Of a DNA stretch of 64,000 nt, positions 53,909-64,000 are shown in pieces. The DNA comes from Populus alba. Its lineage: Eukaryota; Streptophyta; Magnoliopsida; Malpighiales; Salicaceae. Within the stretch, counting starts at the first letter, position 1, and each line of letters opens with the position of its first letter. The position numbers and the translations under genes were made by a program. The stretch covers positions 13,177,991-13,241,990 of the forward strand of contig NC_133302.1 in the NCBI RefSeq assembly GCF_005239225.2, in the 5' to 3' direction. The notes below the pieces were generated by a model. That model was not told the DNA's origin. It saw only the letters and a program-made list of their open reading frames with translations, and made no database searches.

Positions 53909-55326
53909 GGCCGACTGCAAGTTATCGACCGTAGTGTTGGAGAGCCCCGTAAACTCGATTTTTATATCGGTCCACCTGACGATCCAGCCTCCATCCACAA
54001 ATCCGGATCGAATTCTGAATGGGTCAAAGGATCGTCCCCGTATCTCTCCCTCAACCAATTATTATAGGTCTCCTGAAAATAAAAAAAGTAATCATCATAT
54101 TCAATTCAATAAACATAATAATAACTTACAAAATAAAATGGTTGAACAAACATACCATAAAATGTTGAGCACGACTGTCAACGAATTGTTGCACCCCCTT
54201 TTGGCGGTCTTGACTCCACACGTGCGTCTCCACAAACAGCTCCATAGGGCTCAGCTCATGTCCAAGAGACGTAGCCTATAATGAAAAAAATTTATTAACA
54301 ACAAATTAATTGAACGATATATTTCATTTAAATTAATCTTACCATCCGTTTCGCATGTGCAGCAAACGGAACGAAGCCGTCGGTGTGCGTTGTCACTAAG
54401 CCATGAATTGGCCGATTCCGGTGCCAGCACCGGACTGTGAGCGTCGTGTGAACCGCTCAGACGTCACGTGCTGAAGATAGTGAAGCCATATATCTTACGG
54501 GATGTATATCGGTTTGAAATCCCTCCAAACCGCAACATCTTTCCAGCCTAGGAACCTCCTATCCCTCGCAGTTTTTTTTTACCTTTTTTTGGGCTTCGTA
54601 CCAAAAATCACACAACCTACTTCACGCAAGCAAAAATTACATTTCGAAACATAAATTTTTTTGTAAGAAAAAAGTTGTATTGTTTTCGATGTTATCTAGT
54701 TGCCGCGTGATTTTCCCACACCCTCCTCACAATAGTGTTATGTTCCTCGTTCCAGCAGAATCGATTCTGTGTATAAAAAAATAATTTTTTAAAATGTTAA
54801 TAATTTATTTACAATTATATTAAGAATTTATTAGAAATAAGCTGAAAATTATATATTAACACGAACCTGAAATCTGGAAAACCATACATTGATTTGAGGC
54901 ATCCATTCAGGATGCTTGGATATCTGACCCCATTGAAACAATGGAATCTCCATCGACGATTTAAACGCCGATGATATTACTCGGGCGGCCTCAATGTTTG
55001 TGAACCTAAAAAGAAATGAAATTAATTAAATAGTGACTTCATAAATTATGTTTTAAATTTGTTTTTTAAAAAAAAAAACTGAAACCTTAACAAACTTACA
55101 TTGAAAGATCGTCCTTCCATTGTGCCTCATACTTGCGGGTAAATTGATTCCACTGTGAATGCACGCCGCTTCTGCGTTGTGAAACAGCGCTGGAAGAGGC
55201 AGCATCGGTTGACGGCGCAAGTGGTGTAGGTGCCTCTTCTTGAGAGGCACCTAAGGAAATATCATCCTCGCTGCTAGACAAACTTGATGCGACTGGACGT
55301 GAAGCTCTAGTTTTCATTTTGCGCAT
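53909..55326 (-). pseudogene. CACTA 2 Transposase_24-type gene, cut in its last exon
   Basis: Exon 1 (55326 to about 55100) starts MRKMKTRASRPVASSLSSSE and ends FTRKYEAQWKDDL. The following exons correspond to those of CACTA 1. Exon 2 has CGA where CACTA 1 has a stop (around 54985), so this copy is better preserved there. Exon 4 has damage in and after the GSVPFVAHAKRM region. The last exon (from about 54073) reads ETYNNWLRERYGDDPL, then WMEAGSSGG, and is cut at 53909 by the LTR; the Gln/Glu-rich C-terminus is gone. Confidence 0.75.
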
Positions 55327-55379
55327 CTAACCAATTTTATATAAATAATTATATAATTAAATTCAAATATTAAAAAAAA

Positions 55380-56290
55380 ATCAGCAGCACCTCCCCTATA
55401 CTAGATACTACTTAAATCCACAAACCTACAAATATTAACAATAACCACAACTAATTGACCCAATCTATACTAATTATTCCAACATATTTAATTACTAATC
55501 TTAAGGTAAATTCAACATTAACAATTACAATTCAACAAATTATTCAATAATTATGTCAATACACAAAACAATAAATTTAAAATAAATAGAAACAATTAAA
55601 CACAAATCATGCAATAATAGAGTAAAATTAATAATTCTTCCAACATATTCAATTACTAATTCTATGGTAAATTCAACATAACAATATTAATTCAATAAAT
55701 TATTAAATAATTACGCCAATACAACAATAAATATATTCAATAAATTAAAAAAAGAATTATAAACTAACAATTAAAATCAATGAAAACAATTAAACACAAA
55801 TCATGCAATAATAGAGTAAAATTACTAATTCTAAGGTAAATTCAACATTAACAGTTATAATTCAACAAATTATTCAATAATTATGTCAATACAACAATAA
55901 AATATATTCAATAAATTAAAAAAAAATTATAAACTAACAATTAAAAACAATGGAAATAATTAAACACAAATCATGCAATAATAGAGTAAAATTACTAATT
56001 ATTCCAACATATGCAATTGCTAATTTCTAAGGTAAATTCAACATTAACAACAAATATTCAACAAATTAACTAATAACAATTATGCCAATACAACAATAAA
56101 AAATATTCAATAAATTTAAAAAAAAACCATAGACTTTAGGGAAGAAATATGCATACCTTTAATAATGTGTTGAAACAAAAAATTTATCTACATTACAAAA
56201 AAATACAACAAAAAACAAAAACATAAAAAGCATAAAAATAACTATAAATAAAATAAAATAAAATAAAAATAGAAAAAAAATACATACCTT
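55380..56290 (-). repeat. CACTA 2 AT-rich leader/intron with tandem repeats
   Basis: This is the counterpart of 36850-37860 in CACTA 1, with AATTAAACACAAATCATGCAATAATAG near 55594, 55788 and 55962 and intervening AT-rich text. The unit is roughly 175-195 bp. No coding capacity. Confidence 0.6.
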
Positions 56291-56449
56291 TTAATGTGAT
56301 GAAGATTCACAACCAAGCTTGCTAGAGATTCAACAAAGCTTGAAGATTTGAGAGGAAAAAAATCGAAAGCTTGAAGATTCTAAGGTGAGAAACGGAGGAG
56401 AAGAAAAAATGAATTGAAGGGGCGGCCGCAAGAACTTATAGGGCAGTTT

Positions 56450-57175
56450 TACCAACGAATTCACCGATGGAAATATAAAATTATTATTATTTAAATTAAA
56501 TCCGTCAGTAAAGTGCTAAAAATCCGTCGGTAATTTTTGAATTTCGCACCGAATTTTTCAATTACCCTCCATATTTTTCGCGGTCCGTCGGTGATTCCGT
56601 CAGTAAGCTAACACAGTCAGAGCTGCATTCAATTCACACCCTTTGGAATTCACACATTTCGTCGGTATTTTTGTCGGTAAAATTTGCCCACCGATAACTT
56701 ACCGACGGACATATTCCGTCGGTATTGACGTGGATAACGTCGTCGGTATGGACGTCGGTGATTGTGGCATTTTGCTGTTATTATTATCGAACTCTCTGTG
56801 AGATGCCGACGGACGGTGGTCCATCGGTATAGGCGTCGGTGATTGTGGCATTTTGTTGTAATTATTTTCGAACTCTCTGTGAGATGCCGACGAACGGTGG
56901 TCCGTCGGTATGGACGTCGGTGATTGTGGTATTTTGTTGTAATTATTTTTGAACTCTCTATGAGATGCCAACGAACGGTAGTCTGTCGGTATGGACGTCG
57001 ATAATTGTGGCATTTTGTTGTAAATATTTTTGAACTCTTTGTGAGATGCCGACGGACGGTGATCCGTCGGTTTAGGCGTCGGTGATTGTGGCATTTTGTT
57101 GTAATTATTTTCGAACTCTCTATGAAATGCCAACGGATGGTGGTCCATCGGTATGGACGTCGGTGAATGTTCAAT
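56450..57175. repeat. CACTA 2 internal palindrome array, ~81-bp units
   Basis: From about 56750 to 57165 five units of about 81 bp contain GTGATTGTGGCATTTTGTTG, CGAACTCTCTGTGAGATGCC and the inverted pair CCGACGGACGGTGGTCCGTCGG. They match the internal array of CACTA 1 in place and layout, but the central spacer differs (ACGGTGG versus ACTATAA) and the 105-bp variant is absent. Because 81 is a multiple of three, two long minus-strand frames stay open across the array; they are not regarded as genes. Confidence 0.8.
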
Positions 57176-57364
57176 GTACAAGAGATGTTGTGTTTGTATT
57201 TTCTATTTACCTTCCTGTAAAAAATTCAATGATAAACTGTCCATCGCACAAAACAATAGCAACGGTGCTTAAACAATAAATATATATTTTGTGTTACAAA
57301 ATATATCATCCATAATGTAAATTACATGAAGAAAAGGGTTTTACACAGGGCTTCGTTTTGATAG

Positions 57365-60300
57365 TTAGTCAGAATTATCTTCTTCTTCGTCATTAATTGA
57401 ATAGTCATCACCTTCATCGCAATCTTCAATATGGATATTATCTTCTTCTTCAACATTTGCTTGTCCGCTAGAGCTCAAAACAACGTTCAACTCCTCTACG
57501 TCAACATCAACAAGACTATCATCAGAAACACGAAAATTTGAATTTTCTTCCAATTCAATCGAAGGAGCAACTCGATATGGTTCAACCAACTCACTAACTT
57601 GAAAGACTTCATCCCGCACACTTGTGTCTTCGTTCTCATCCTGAACAACCTCGACACGACCCCGTGGTTTTCTTTTTTAAACGGACAACCAATCAACTCT
57701 TGATCGATCCTTTCTAAATGAAGAGGTGTATGTGTAATAAACTTGTTGACATTGCTTTGCGAAAACAAAGACATCGTTTATGTTGCGAAATCTAGCTTTT
57801 GAGCTGATTTCGACCAGACCATGGTGCGTATCAACTCTGATTCCTCTATCCGTCGTGTCATACCAATAGCATTTGAATAAAAACACTTTATTTTGCTCGC
57901 TATGATATTGTAGTTCGACGACCTCTTCTAATCTACCATAGTAGTCAACTTCTAACTCACTACTTGTGGATCCTTTAACACAAACACCGCAGTTGTATGT
58001 CTTTCTTTCTTACCCGTATTTTTCAGTATGGAAAACATATCAATTGATAAAATACCATTATAGCACTTAACTTTTCTTTCAGGCCCGAGGCTTAGTGAAG
58101 ACAATGACTTAGACGCTCTCCTTCCCATTTGATAAACCATGTATACATGTAATGTACATCAATAAATGGTAAATGAACGAGAATCTCGTAATGACATGCA
58201 TACGTACAATAATTTTGCAAGTTAGAATGAGTTTGTGATTATGCTTACATGTGTTCTTAACCATGTGGCAAATTGTTCATCTTGTAATTGAAAGATCTGG
58301 GAGTCGGTCAGCTGCGAGTTATTGGAGAGAAAATATTGTCGATGTTGCCTGCAAGTGATAATGAGTGTATGATTTCACAATATATAATTAGCAGTATATT
58401 ACTGATAAAGTTTAATTAGTATTACACATATATAAACTTACTGAATAAATGGTCTCAGCTCATCACAGTTAAATAGAACATAGTTGTGTGCTTGTTTGAA
58501 TTCTATTTCCGACAAATATCTTCCTCTTACGGTATTTTTAGGTGTGGGTTGTCCAGTATTGGAGAATATTGACAAGTTCCCACTGGAAGGCACTTCACCG
58601 CCATCATCATACCGTGGAACGAGATTGATTCTTGTTCTCAGATGAGGTTCGAAATAGTACGAGATAAATGTTGAGATCTCTTCAACAATATAGGCCTCAA
58701 ATATCGAAGCATCTACATGCGCCTTATTCATAACCTTTTTCTTGAGATTAAACAAGTACCTGCATTGAATTACAATTCAAGTATTTCCAATTAAGAAAAA
58801 CATATAAAATACTTTTAGATATGAATTCCATTGCAACTGTAATATCTAACTATTCGAATGGGTACATCCATCTATACTGGACCGGTCCTCCAGCTTTTGC
58901 CTCGAACGGTAGATGTATAGGGAGATGCTCCATTGAGTCAAAAAATGAAGGAGGGAATATCATCTCAAGTTTGCATAGTGTCTCGATGATATTCGTTTGA
59001 AGCCTCTCAATGTGCTCAACATTCAACTTGCTGGAGCATATATCTCTGAAGAAATGATTGATTTATGTTAGTGCATCCCATATTCCCTTTGGCAACAAAT
59101 CACAAAAAGCTAATGGGATGAGTGTTTGCATAAACACGTGGCAGTCATGACTCTTCATTCCATACAATCTGTAGTCCTCTATGTTAACAAGCCTTGATAT
59201 GTTCGATGCATGTCCATCCGGAAAACACAGACTCTTAAGCCATTTGTAGACTAGCAGTTGTGCGTTTTTCTCTAACACGAAGCTTGCCCTTGGTTTTGCG
59301 ACCCGTGACTCCTCATAAACCAACTCCATATTTTTACGGTTACAGTATAAAGCCATATCCAATCTAGCCTTGATGTTGTCCTTTGTCTTCCCTTTCACAT
59401 CCATGACGGTGTTGAAAATATTCTCAAACACGTTCTTTTTCGATGTGCATGACGTCAAGGTTATGCAGAGAGAAGATTGGTCTTCCAATAAGAAGCTCCC
59501 AAAAGATACTTCACTTTACCCAATTATGGGTCAAACCAAAACCATGAAACTTTTACTTACCTAATTGAAGGCCAAACACAATGTCACCGTACTCTGATAC
59601 AACATGATGCAATTCTTCACCAGAAAGATGCGGGGATGCAACATCTTTTTCAACTTTGCCAACAAAGAAATCTTTTCTGTTCTTTCTGAACATATGATTA
59701 AGTGGCAAGAAGCGACGGTGACAGTGAAAAAAAAAAAAAAAAAGCTTTACCTCCCTTTGCTAGCGTGAATGCCTTGTTGTTTTCCATGCAGTATGGACAT
59801 GCGATTTTCCCATGTGTGCTCCAACCAGAAAGCATTCCATAAGCTGGAAAATCATTGATAGTCCATATCAAAGCCGCCCTCATAAGGAAATTTTGTTTCC
59901 TCAATATATCATAAGTAAGAGCTCCGGAAGACCACAACTGCGCCAGCTCATCAATCAACGGTCGAAGACAAACATCTATATTCCGCACTAGGCTGCTTGG
60001 ACCGGGTATGACAATAGATAAAAACATGAACTCCGGCCTCATACACATTCCCGGTGGCAAGTTATAAACTGTGAGTATGACCGGCCAACAAGAATAGGGA
60101 GCAGCAAATGACCCAAATGGGTTGAATTCGTCTATACACAACCCAAGACAGACATTCCTCGATTCAGCTGAAAAGTCAGGATGCACACTGTTAAAGCGTT
60201 TCCACGCTTTGCCATCAGAAGGATGCACCATCACACCATCAACCGCATCATGTGTTTGGTACCATGTCATGTGCTCAGCAGTCTTGGTGACATGAATAAC

Positions 60301-61149
60301 CTCTGCAGTCTAGGTGTGATCGGGAAATATCTAAGTTTTTTATACGCCACTAGAGTCTTTCCCCTCCCAGTTCTGGGTTTGTAACGGGAATGCCCACATC
60401 TCATGCACTCGATCATCTTAGCATTTTCAAGGTAGTATAACATACAGAAGTTAGGGCATATGTCAATTTTTTGGTATCCTAAACCGAGGGGTTTCATCAT
60501 GAACTTCGCAGCATAGAAGTTCTCTTTCAGCCTGTTCCCTTCAGGTAAAATGCTTATTGCCCAATCAATAATTTTGTCATACCCGACCTCACTCAGCCCG
60601 TGATCTGACTTAATGGTGAACATTGTGCCAATCAACAATTTACTGTGGTTTATGCAGCCATCCCATAATGGTTCGTCAGAATCTTTCAACAAATCAAAAA
60701 ACCTAGCTGCCTCTACATTAGGTTCTTCTTCTACGATTGGACATTGACTGACATTACCTTGATTCATTCTCATTGCATCCATAACCATATTTTTGTAAGG
60801 ATTAGTGTTGTCATTTGCCACTTCATGCACGTTGCTAGCACTAGAAGTTGACCCAACCACCGTTTCTCCCGTTCTCCTATTGCTAACAAATACCTCTCCA
60901 TGTGCATAAACCCTTGTAATCCTCTATAAACCCTTTGTGTAGAAGATGCATCATTACAACATCTGGATGCAGATACCTTTTATTTTGACACTTCCTGCAT
61001 GGACACCTAATACCGCCTCCAGTAAAATTTCTGAGAATAGATGTTGTGAAATTAATAAAACCCTGAACCCCATTACAATAATCCATCCTCCGCAATCCTT
61101 GGTGTGAATCTAGATACATCCATGAACGATCATCCATGACTTCTATCAA
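57365..61149 (-). pseudogene. CACTA 2 TNP2-type transposase with DUF4218/DUF4216 regions, frameshifted
   Basis: N-terminus (61149-60883): MDDRSWMYLDSHQGLRRMDY with CPCRKCQN; a frameshift follows DYK. TNP2 region (60860-59698): FTIKSDHGLSEVGYDKIIDW, GLGYQKIDICPNFCMLYYLE, FNPFGSFAAPYSCWPVILTV, IVIPGPSSLVRNIDVCLRPL and YCMENNKAF, then a frameshift at a run of 17 A (59727-59743, T on the coding strand). The next parts are KNVFENIFNTVMDVKGKTKD and KSHDCHVFMQTLIPLAFCDL (59488-59063), HLPIHLPFEAKAGGPVQYRW (about 58925-58860), and EISTFISYYFEPHLRTRINL (58755-58438). The DUF4216-like C-terminus (58140-57365) is broken by a frameshift near 57670. This copy preserves the middle deleted from CACTA 1 but has its own frameshifts, so it is also inactive. 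Confidence 0.85.
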
Positions 61150-61839
61150 ACCTCTATAAAATTATGATGACATCATGTATTAATTAACTAAGTTAGGTAC
61201 ATAAACTTGCAAAAATATTACTTTACCTCAAGATTATCCAACAAACCAATCACAACTTCTCATAAATATTAAATATTCATTATCATTTATCAACGTCCAT
61301 ACAAATTAATATATATAAAATTAAAAGAAATTACCACTATGCAATACCATCGATAAAACTTAAAAAAGGACTCATTAAGCAAGCTATTAATTATTTCAAA
61401 ACAGAACATGTAATTTGATAATTCCATAAAGTTTTAACAATTTACAAACAAATACAATCTTACAAAATCTAAAACAAACCATAACAGATATAAAATTATA
61501 CATTCATATACTACAAGTTTGTTTGAGAAATAACAATAAAACACGTACATCTACTAACAAAAATACATATACTAAAAAAACAATAAAATTGACATTTAAA
61601 TGTTAAAATTTAAACAGATAGAATTACTTACAAAAATTGATAAAATCCGTTAGTAAATCAGAACACGGATGATGTGACCACAAAACTTCAAGAAATACAA
61701 CTTGTAGTGCTGAGATGAGGAAGAATTTTTTTGGGTGCGAGGGGGGGCTAGTTATTTATAGATGGGGAGAGTTAGGATTAGGAAGAAGAAGGAGAAATGG
61801 GGGAGGAGAGGGTCGGCAAAGGGGCCATATATTAACTTT

Positions 61840-62272
61840 TTCCGACGGGTTTCATCCGTCGGTATATCCATTGGCTATTCTGACGGGAAAATAGACACGT
61901 CACCGCACGGACCTGCTTTTCAAATCCCTTGGTGATTCTGTCGGTATTGTTGACGGTGAACCGGTCACGTCACCCGTACGGGTCTACCATTTCAAATCCG
62001 TCGGTGAGTCCGTCAGTATTTTTGATGGTGAACCGGTCCCGTCACCCATACGGGTCACCCGTTTTGAATTCGTCGGTGATTCTGTTGGAAATATCACTCG
62101 CCAAAACCTCCACGTCAATGACCCGCCCTTTTTTTCTTAATTCCGAACTTTCCGTCCGTAATTCGGTCGGTAATTACCGATGGAATTACGGACAGAAAAA
62201 GTCCATCAGTAATTTCAACCTTAAATTATCGACAGAAAAAGTTCGTTGCTATTAAGCGAATTTCTGGTAGTG
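61840..62272. repeat. CACTA 2 right subterminal array and terminus
   Basis: Palindromic CCGACGG/CCGTCGGT motifs, many decayed (CCGTTAG, CCGATGG), mix with GACGGTGAACCGGTCACGTC blocks. The terminus TTTCTGGTAGTG ends at 62272. Decay of the motifs relative to CACTA 1 fits a longer time without function. Confidence 0.8.
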
Positions 62273-64000
62273 AATTGTATCTTTGGTGATACGAGGAAGT
62301 CTACAAGGACAAGACAACAACAGGGAGCAACAATATGTACACAAGCTCAAATTAGGTGCTCGAGTCCTTTTTTTTTAAAAAAAAAAAAAAGCCTTTGCAT
62401 GTTTTCTTTGTTGAATTGTTGCTTATTTATTGTCTTATTATTGTAAAATCAATTGAAGAGAAGAATGAAATAAAAAGTAAAAGTGCAAGGTTGCACTTTG
62501 GTAGTCAAAGAAGAGTTTTAAAATTGAAAGGTTTGTTGGTATTCAAAATGAGTGGTTAAGAAAGCAATGTTTTGTTTTCATTGGAAAGCTTGAAAATAAA
62601 TAGGAAAGAAAAAGAGAAAAGGAAAGTAATATTAGGGGTTAACTGACATAATTGATTAGTCTACCACAAGATGAGGACTAATGGCATTCATGGTTATTGA
62701 TGACCTACATAATTTATTAGTTTGTCACTAAGTGGGGACTAATGACATTAGTGGTTATTGATGACCAACATAATTGATTAGTCTGCCATGAGGTGAGGAC
62801 TAATGACATTAGTTGTTACTAGTGACTAACATAATGATTAATTTGATAAAATATGGATATTAATGGTACCAGTAATACCAAAATCAAGAATTTATTTGAT
62901 TAGTCAGTCATGAGAGCAGAGACTTTTGAAAAAAAAAAACGGGTGAGTAAAAGGTAGCCATGTATAGGCTAAAATAGAGTGTAAATGGCGGTTGAGTATA
63001 GGCTTAAAAAGTGAATGGTAGCCATGGCTAAAATAAGGTTTGTTGTGGCAATATGTTCAGGCATGAAGTTGGGGATGTTTGGCAATGTGTTTAGGTGCAA
63101 AATGGTACATCACATGGTGGTTGATTTGATAACCCTAATGTGATGTGATCAATGGATATTAGGTGGTTCATTTGTAATGGACTTAGTGTTAGTTTTGATG
63201 AGTCATTTGCACGATGATTGATGAATATATGATATCCCAAATTCAAATGAGATGGGTGGCTTTTTGTTGAACCAAATGGGTTGTTAATTTGAGTAATTGA
63301 AAACCTAATATGATGCAATTATAGGTAGGTTTTGACAATTAATTTGAGGAAAGGATGGGTGTAGAATATATAAAAGGTCATCCAGATGGAATAGGGGACA
63401 TGCGGAGACTGTATTGAATATCTTAGTAGGAAATAGTTCAATGACAATTGTTTGGTTAGTCGTATAGAAGGGATTCCAAAACTGTTATGATAGCAAAATA
63501 AACATGAGTTTATGATAGTTAAGATAAGGAAATATATATATATATACTGTTATGATAGTTCAAGTATATCAAAATGAGTAGTAGCTATTGTAGTTTCAAA
63601 ATAGATGACATTAGGTTGTTAAACCCCAAATACAAGAGGAAAGAAGGGTTACGGTGATTGCCCTATGCTGACAGAGCGTGCATTTTAGTACGGAGAAAAG
63701 GCATACATGTAAAGTAATAAATAACCAAAGTATTGAGTGTACATGTTATGGTATGGTAAATCACACATATTTAAAGGGTAGTACAAGGAAAAAAATGTTA
63801 GGGTTGCAACTAGTATAAACCAAAATGGTTTATTATAAAATCTCAAAGGAATGTGCCTATGGTGACCTTGTGTACATGTTGTGTTTTCAGGTATATGAAT
63901 TGACTTTTGAATGCTAAAAATAATTGAACATACAACATGGGTGTTGATGGTAGTTCACATGCGTGGACAAGATATCGATAATAACATAATAACATAAATG
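62273..64000. other. Non-coding region with a 61-bp minisatellite (62645-62890)
   Basis: No gene was found. From 62645 about four imperfect tandem copies of a 61-bp unit occur (ACATAATTGATTAGTCTGCC, GGACTAATGACATTAGTGGT, TATTGATGACC). Further right there is a (TA)n tract near 63533-63545 and AT-rich text without repeats or domains that I recognise. Confidence 0.5.

Larger units (their letters stand above)
53909..62272 (-). mobile_element. CACTA (En/Spm) transposon 2, left end lost
   Basis: It is collinear with CACTA 1 from about 35385 to the right end and finishes in GAATTTCTGGTAGTG at 62272. The left terminus and subterminal array are absent: the Athila-like LTR abuts the last exon of the Transposase_24 gene. 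It carries the TNP2 middle region that CACTA 1 lacks. Same orientation as CACTA 1 (genes on the minus strand). Without two ends it cannot transpose. Confidence 0.9.

Noticed and set aside
56650..57181. Two long minus-strand frames (174 and 160 codons) with a 27-residue repeat, and a similar one at 38359-38730
   Set aside because: They exist because the palindrome-carrying unit is 81 bp, a multiple of three, and happens to lack stops. The composition (Arg/His- or Ser/Pro-rich) follows the DNA motif and there is no start context or domain.

Overview
The window is plant nuclear DNA, very probably from a poplar (Populus, Salicaceae). The main reason is a multi-copy TIR-NB-ARC-LRR (TNL) resistance-gene family whose exon layout and C-terminal domain fit the large poplar TNL clusters. 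A tRNA-derived SINE, many LTR retrotransposons, an L1-type LINE and CACTA transposons, all in AT-rich intron-containing DNA, agree with this. No intact single-copy host gene was found; every host gene here is truncated, frameshifted or interrupted.

Layout. 1-4330: the 3' end of a Ty1/copia element with its LTR, then a rearranged and decayed Ty3/gypsy gag-pol. 4848-16516: two successive copies of a block: an organelle-type ribosomal protein bS16 (RPS16) remnant followed by a TNL. TNL A (6674-7250) is only a frameshifted TIR exon joined to copia reverse-transcriptase debris. TNL B (11942-16516) keeps all five exons but has three frameshifts in the NB-ARC exon. Between the two lie a minus-strand fragment of a rhodanese-like gene and RPS16 exon 1. 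16769-16963: a SINE with a perfect 15-bp target-site duplication. 18439-26442: a decayed minus-strand rhodanese-like gene whose last exon is split by a complete gag-protease-only LTR retrotransposon (18477-24432, 5-bp TSD TGGAG). 27141-34011: TNL C, 5'-truncated and split by an L1 LINE (28098-33140) that replaces about 800 bp of LRR sequence.

34450-42165: a complete CACTA (En/Spm) element with TSD AGC, carrying defective TNP2 and Transposase_24 genes. 42691-43660: a third rhodanese-like fragment. 43908-51820: the remains of a Tat/Ogre-like gypsy element on the minus strand (3' LTR, tandem-repeat-rich 3' UTR, gag, no pol). 51820-53908: the 3' end of an Athila-like element whose LTR belongs to the same family as the 18-24 kb element. 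It abuts the broken end of a second CACTA element (53909-62272). 62273-64000: non-coding DNA with a short minisatellite.

Reading the host genes together, the ancestral unit seems to have been rhodanese-like gene (minus) - RPS16 (plus) - TNL (plus). It was amplified as a block and then worn down by transposon insertion and deletion. The two CACTA copies show a shared design: palindromic CCGACGG/CCGTCGG arrays lie at the termini and again upstream of the second gene. All identifications were made by eye from translated sequence; family names come from general knowledge and no database search was run.
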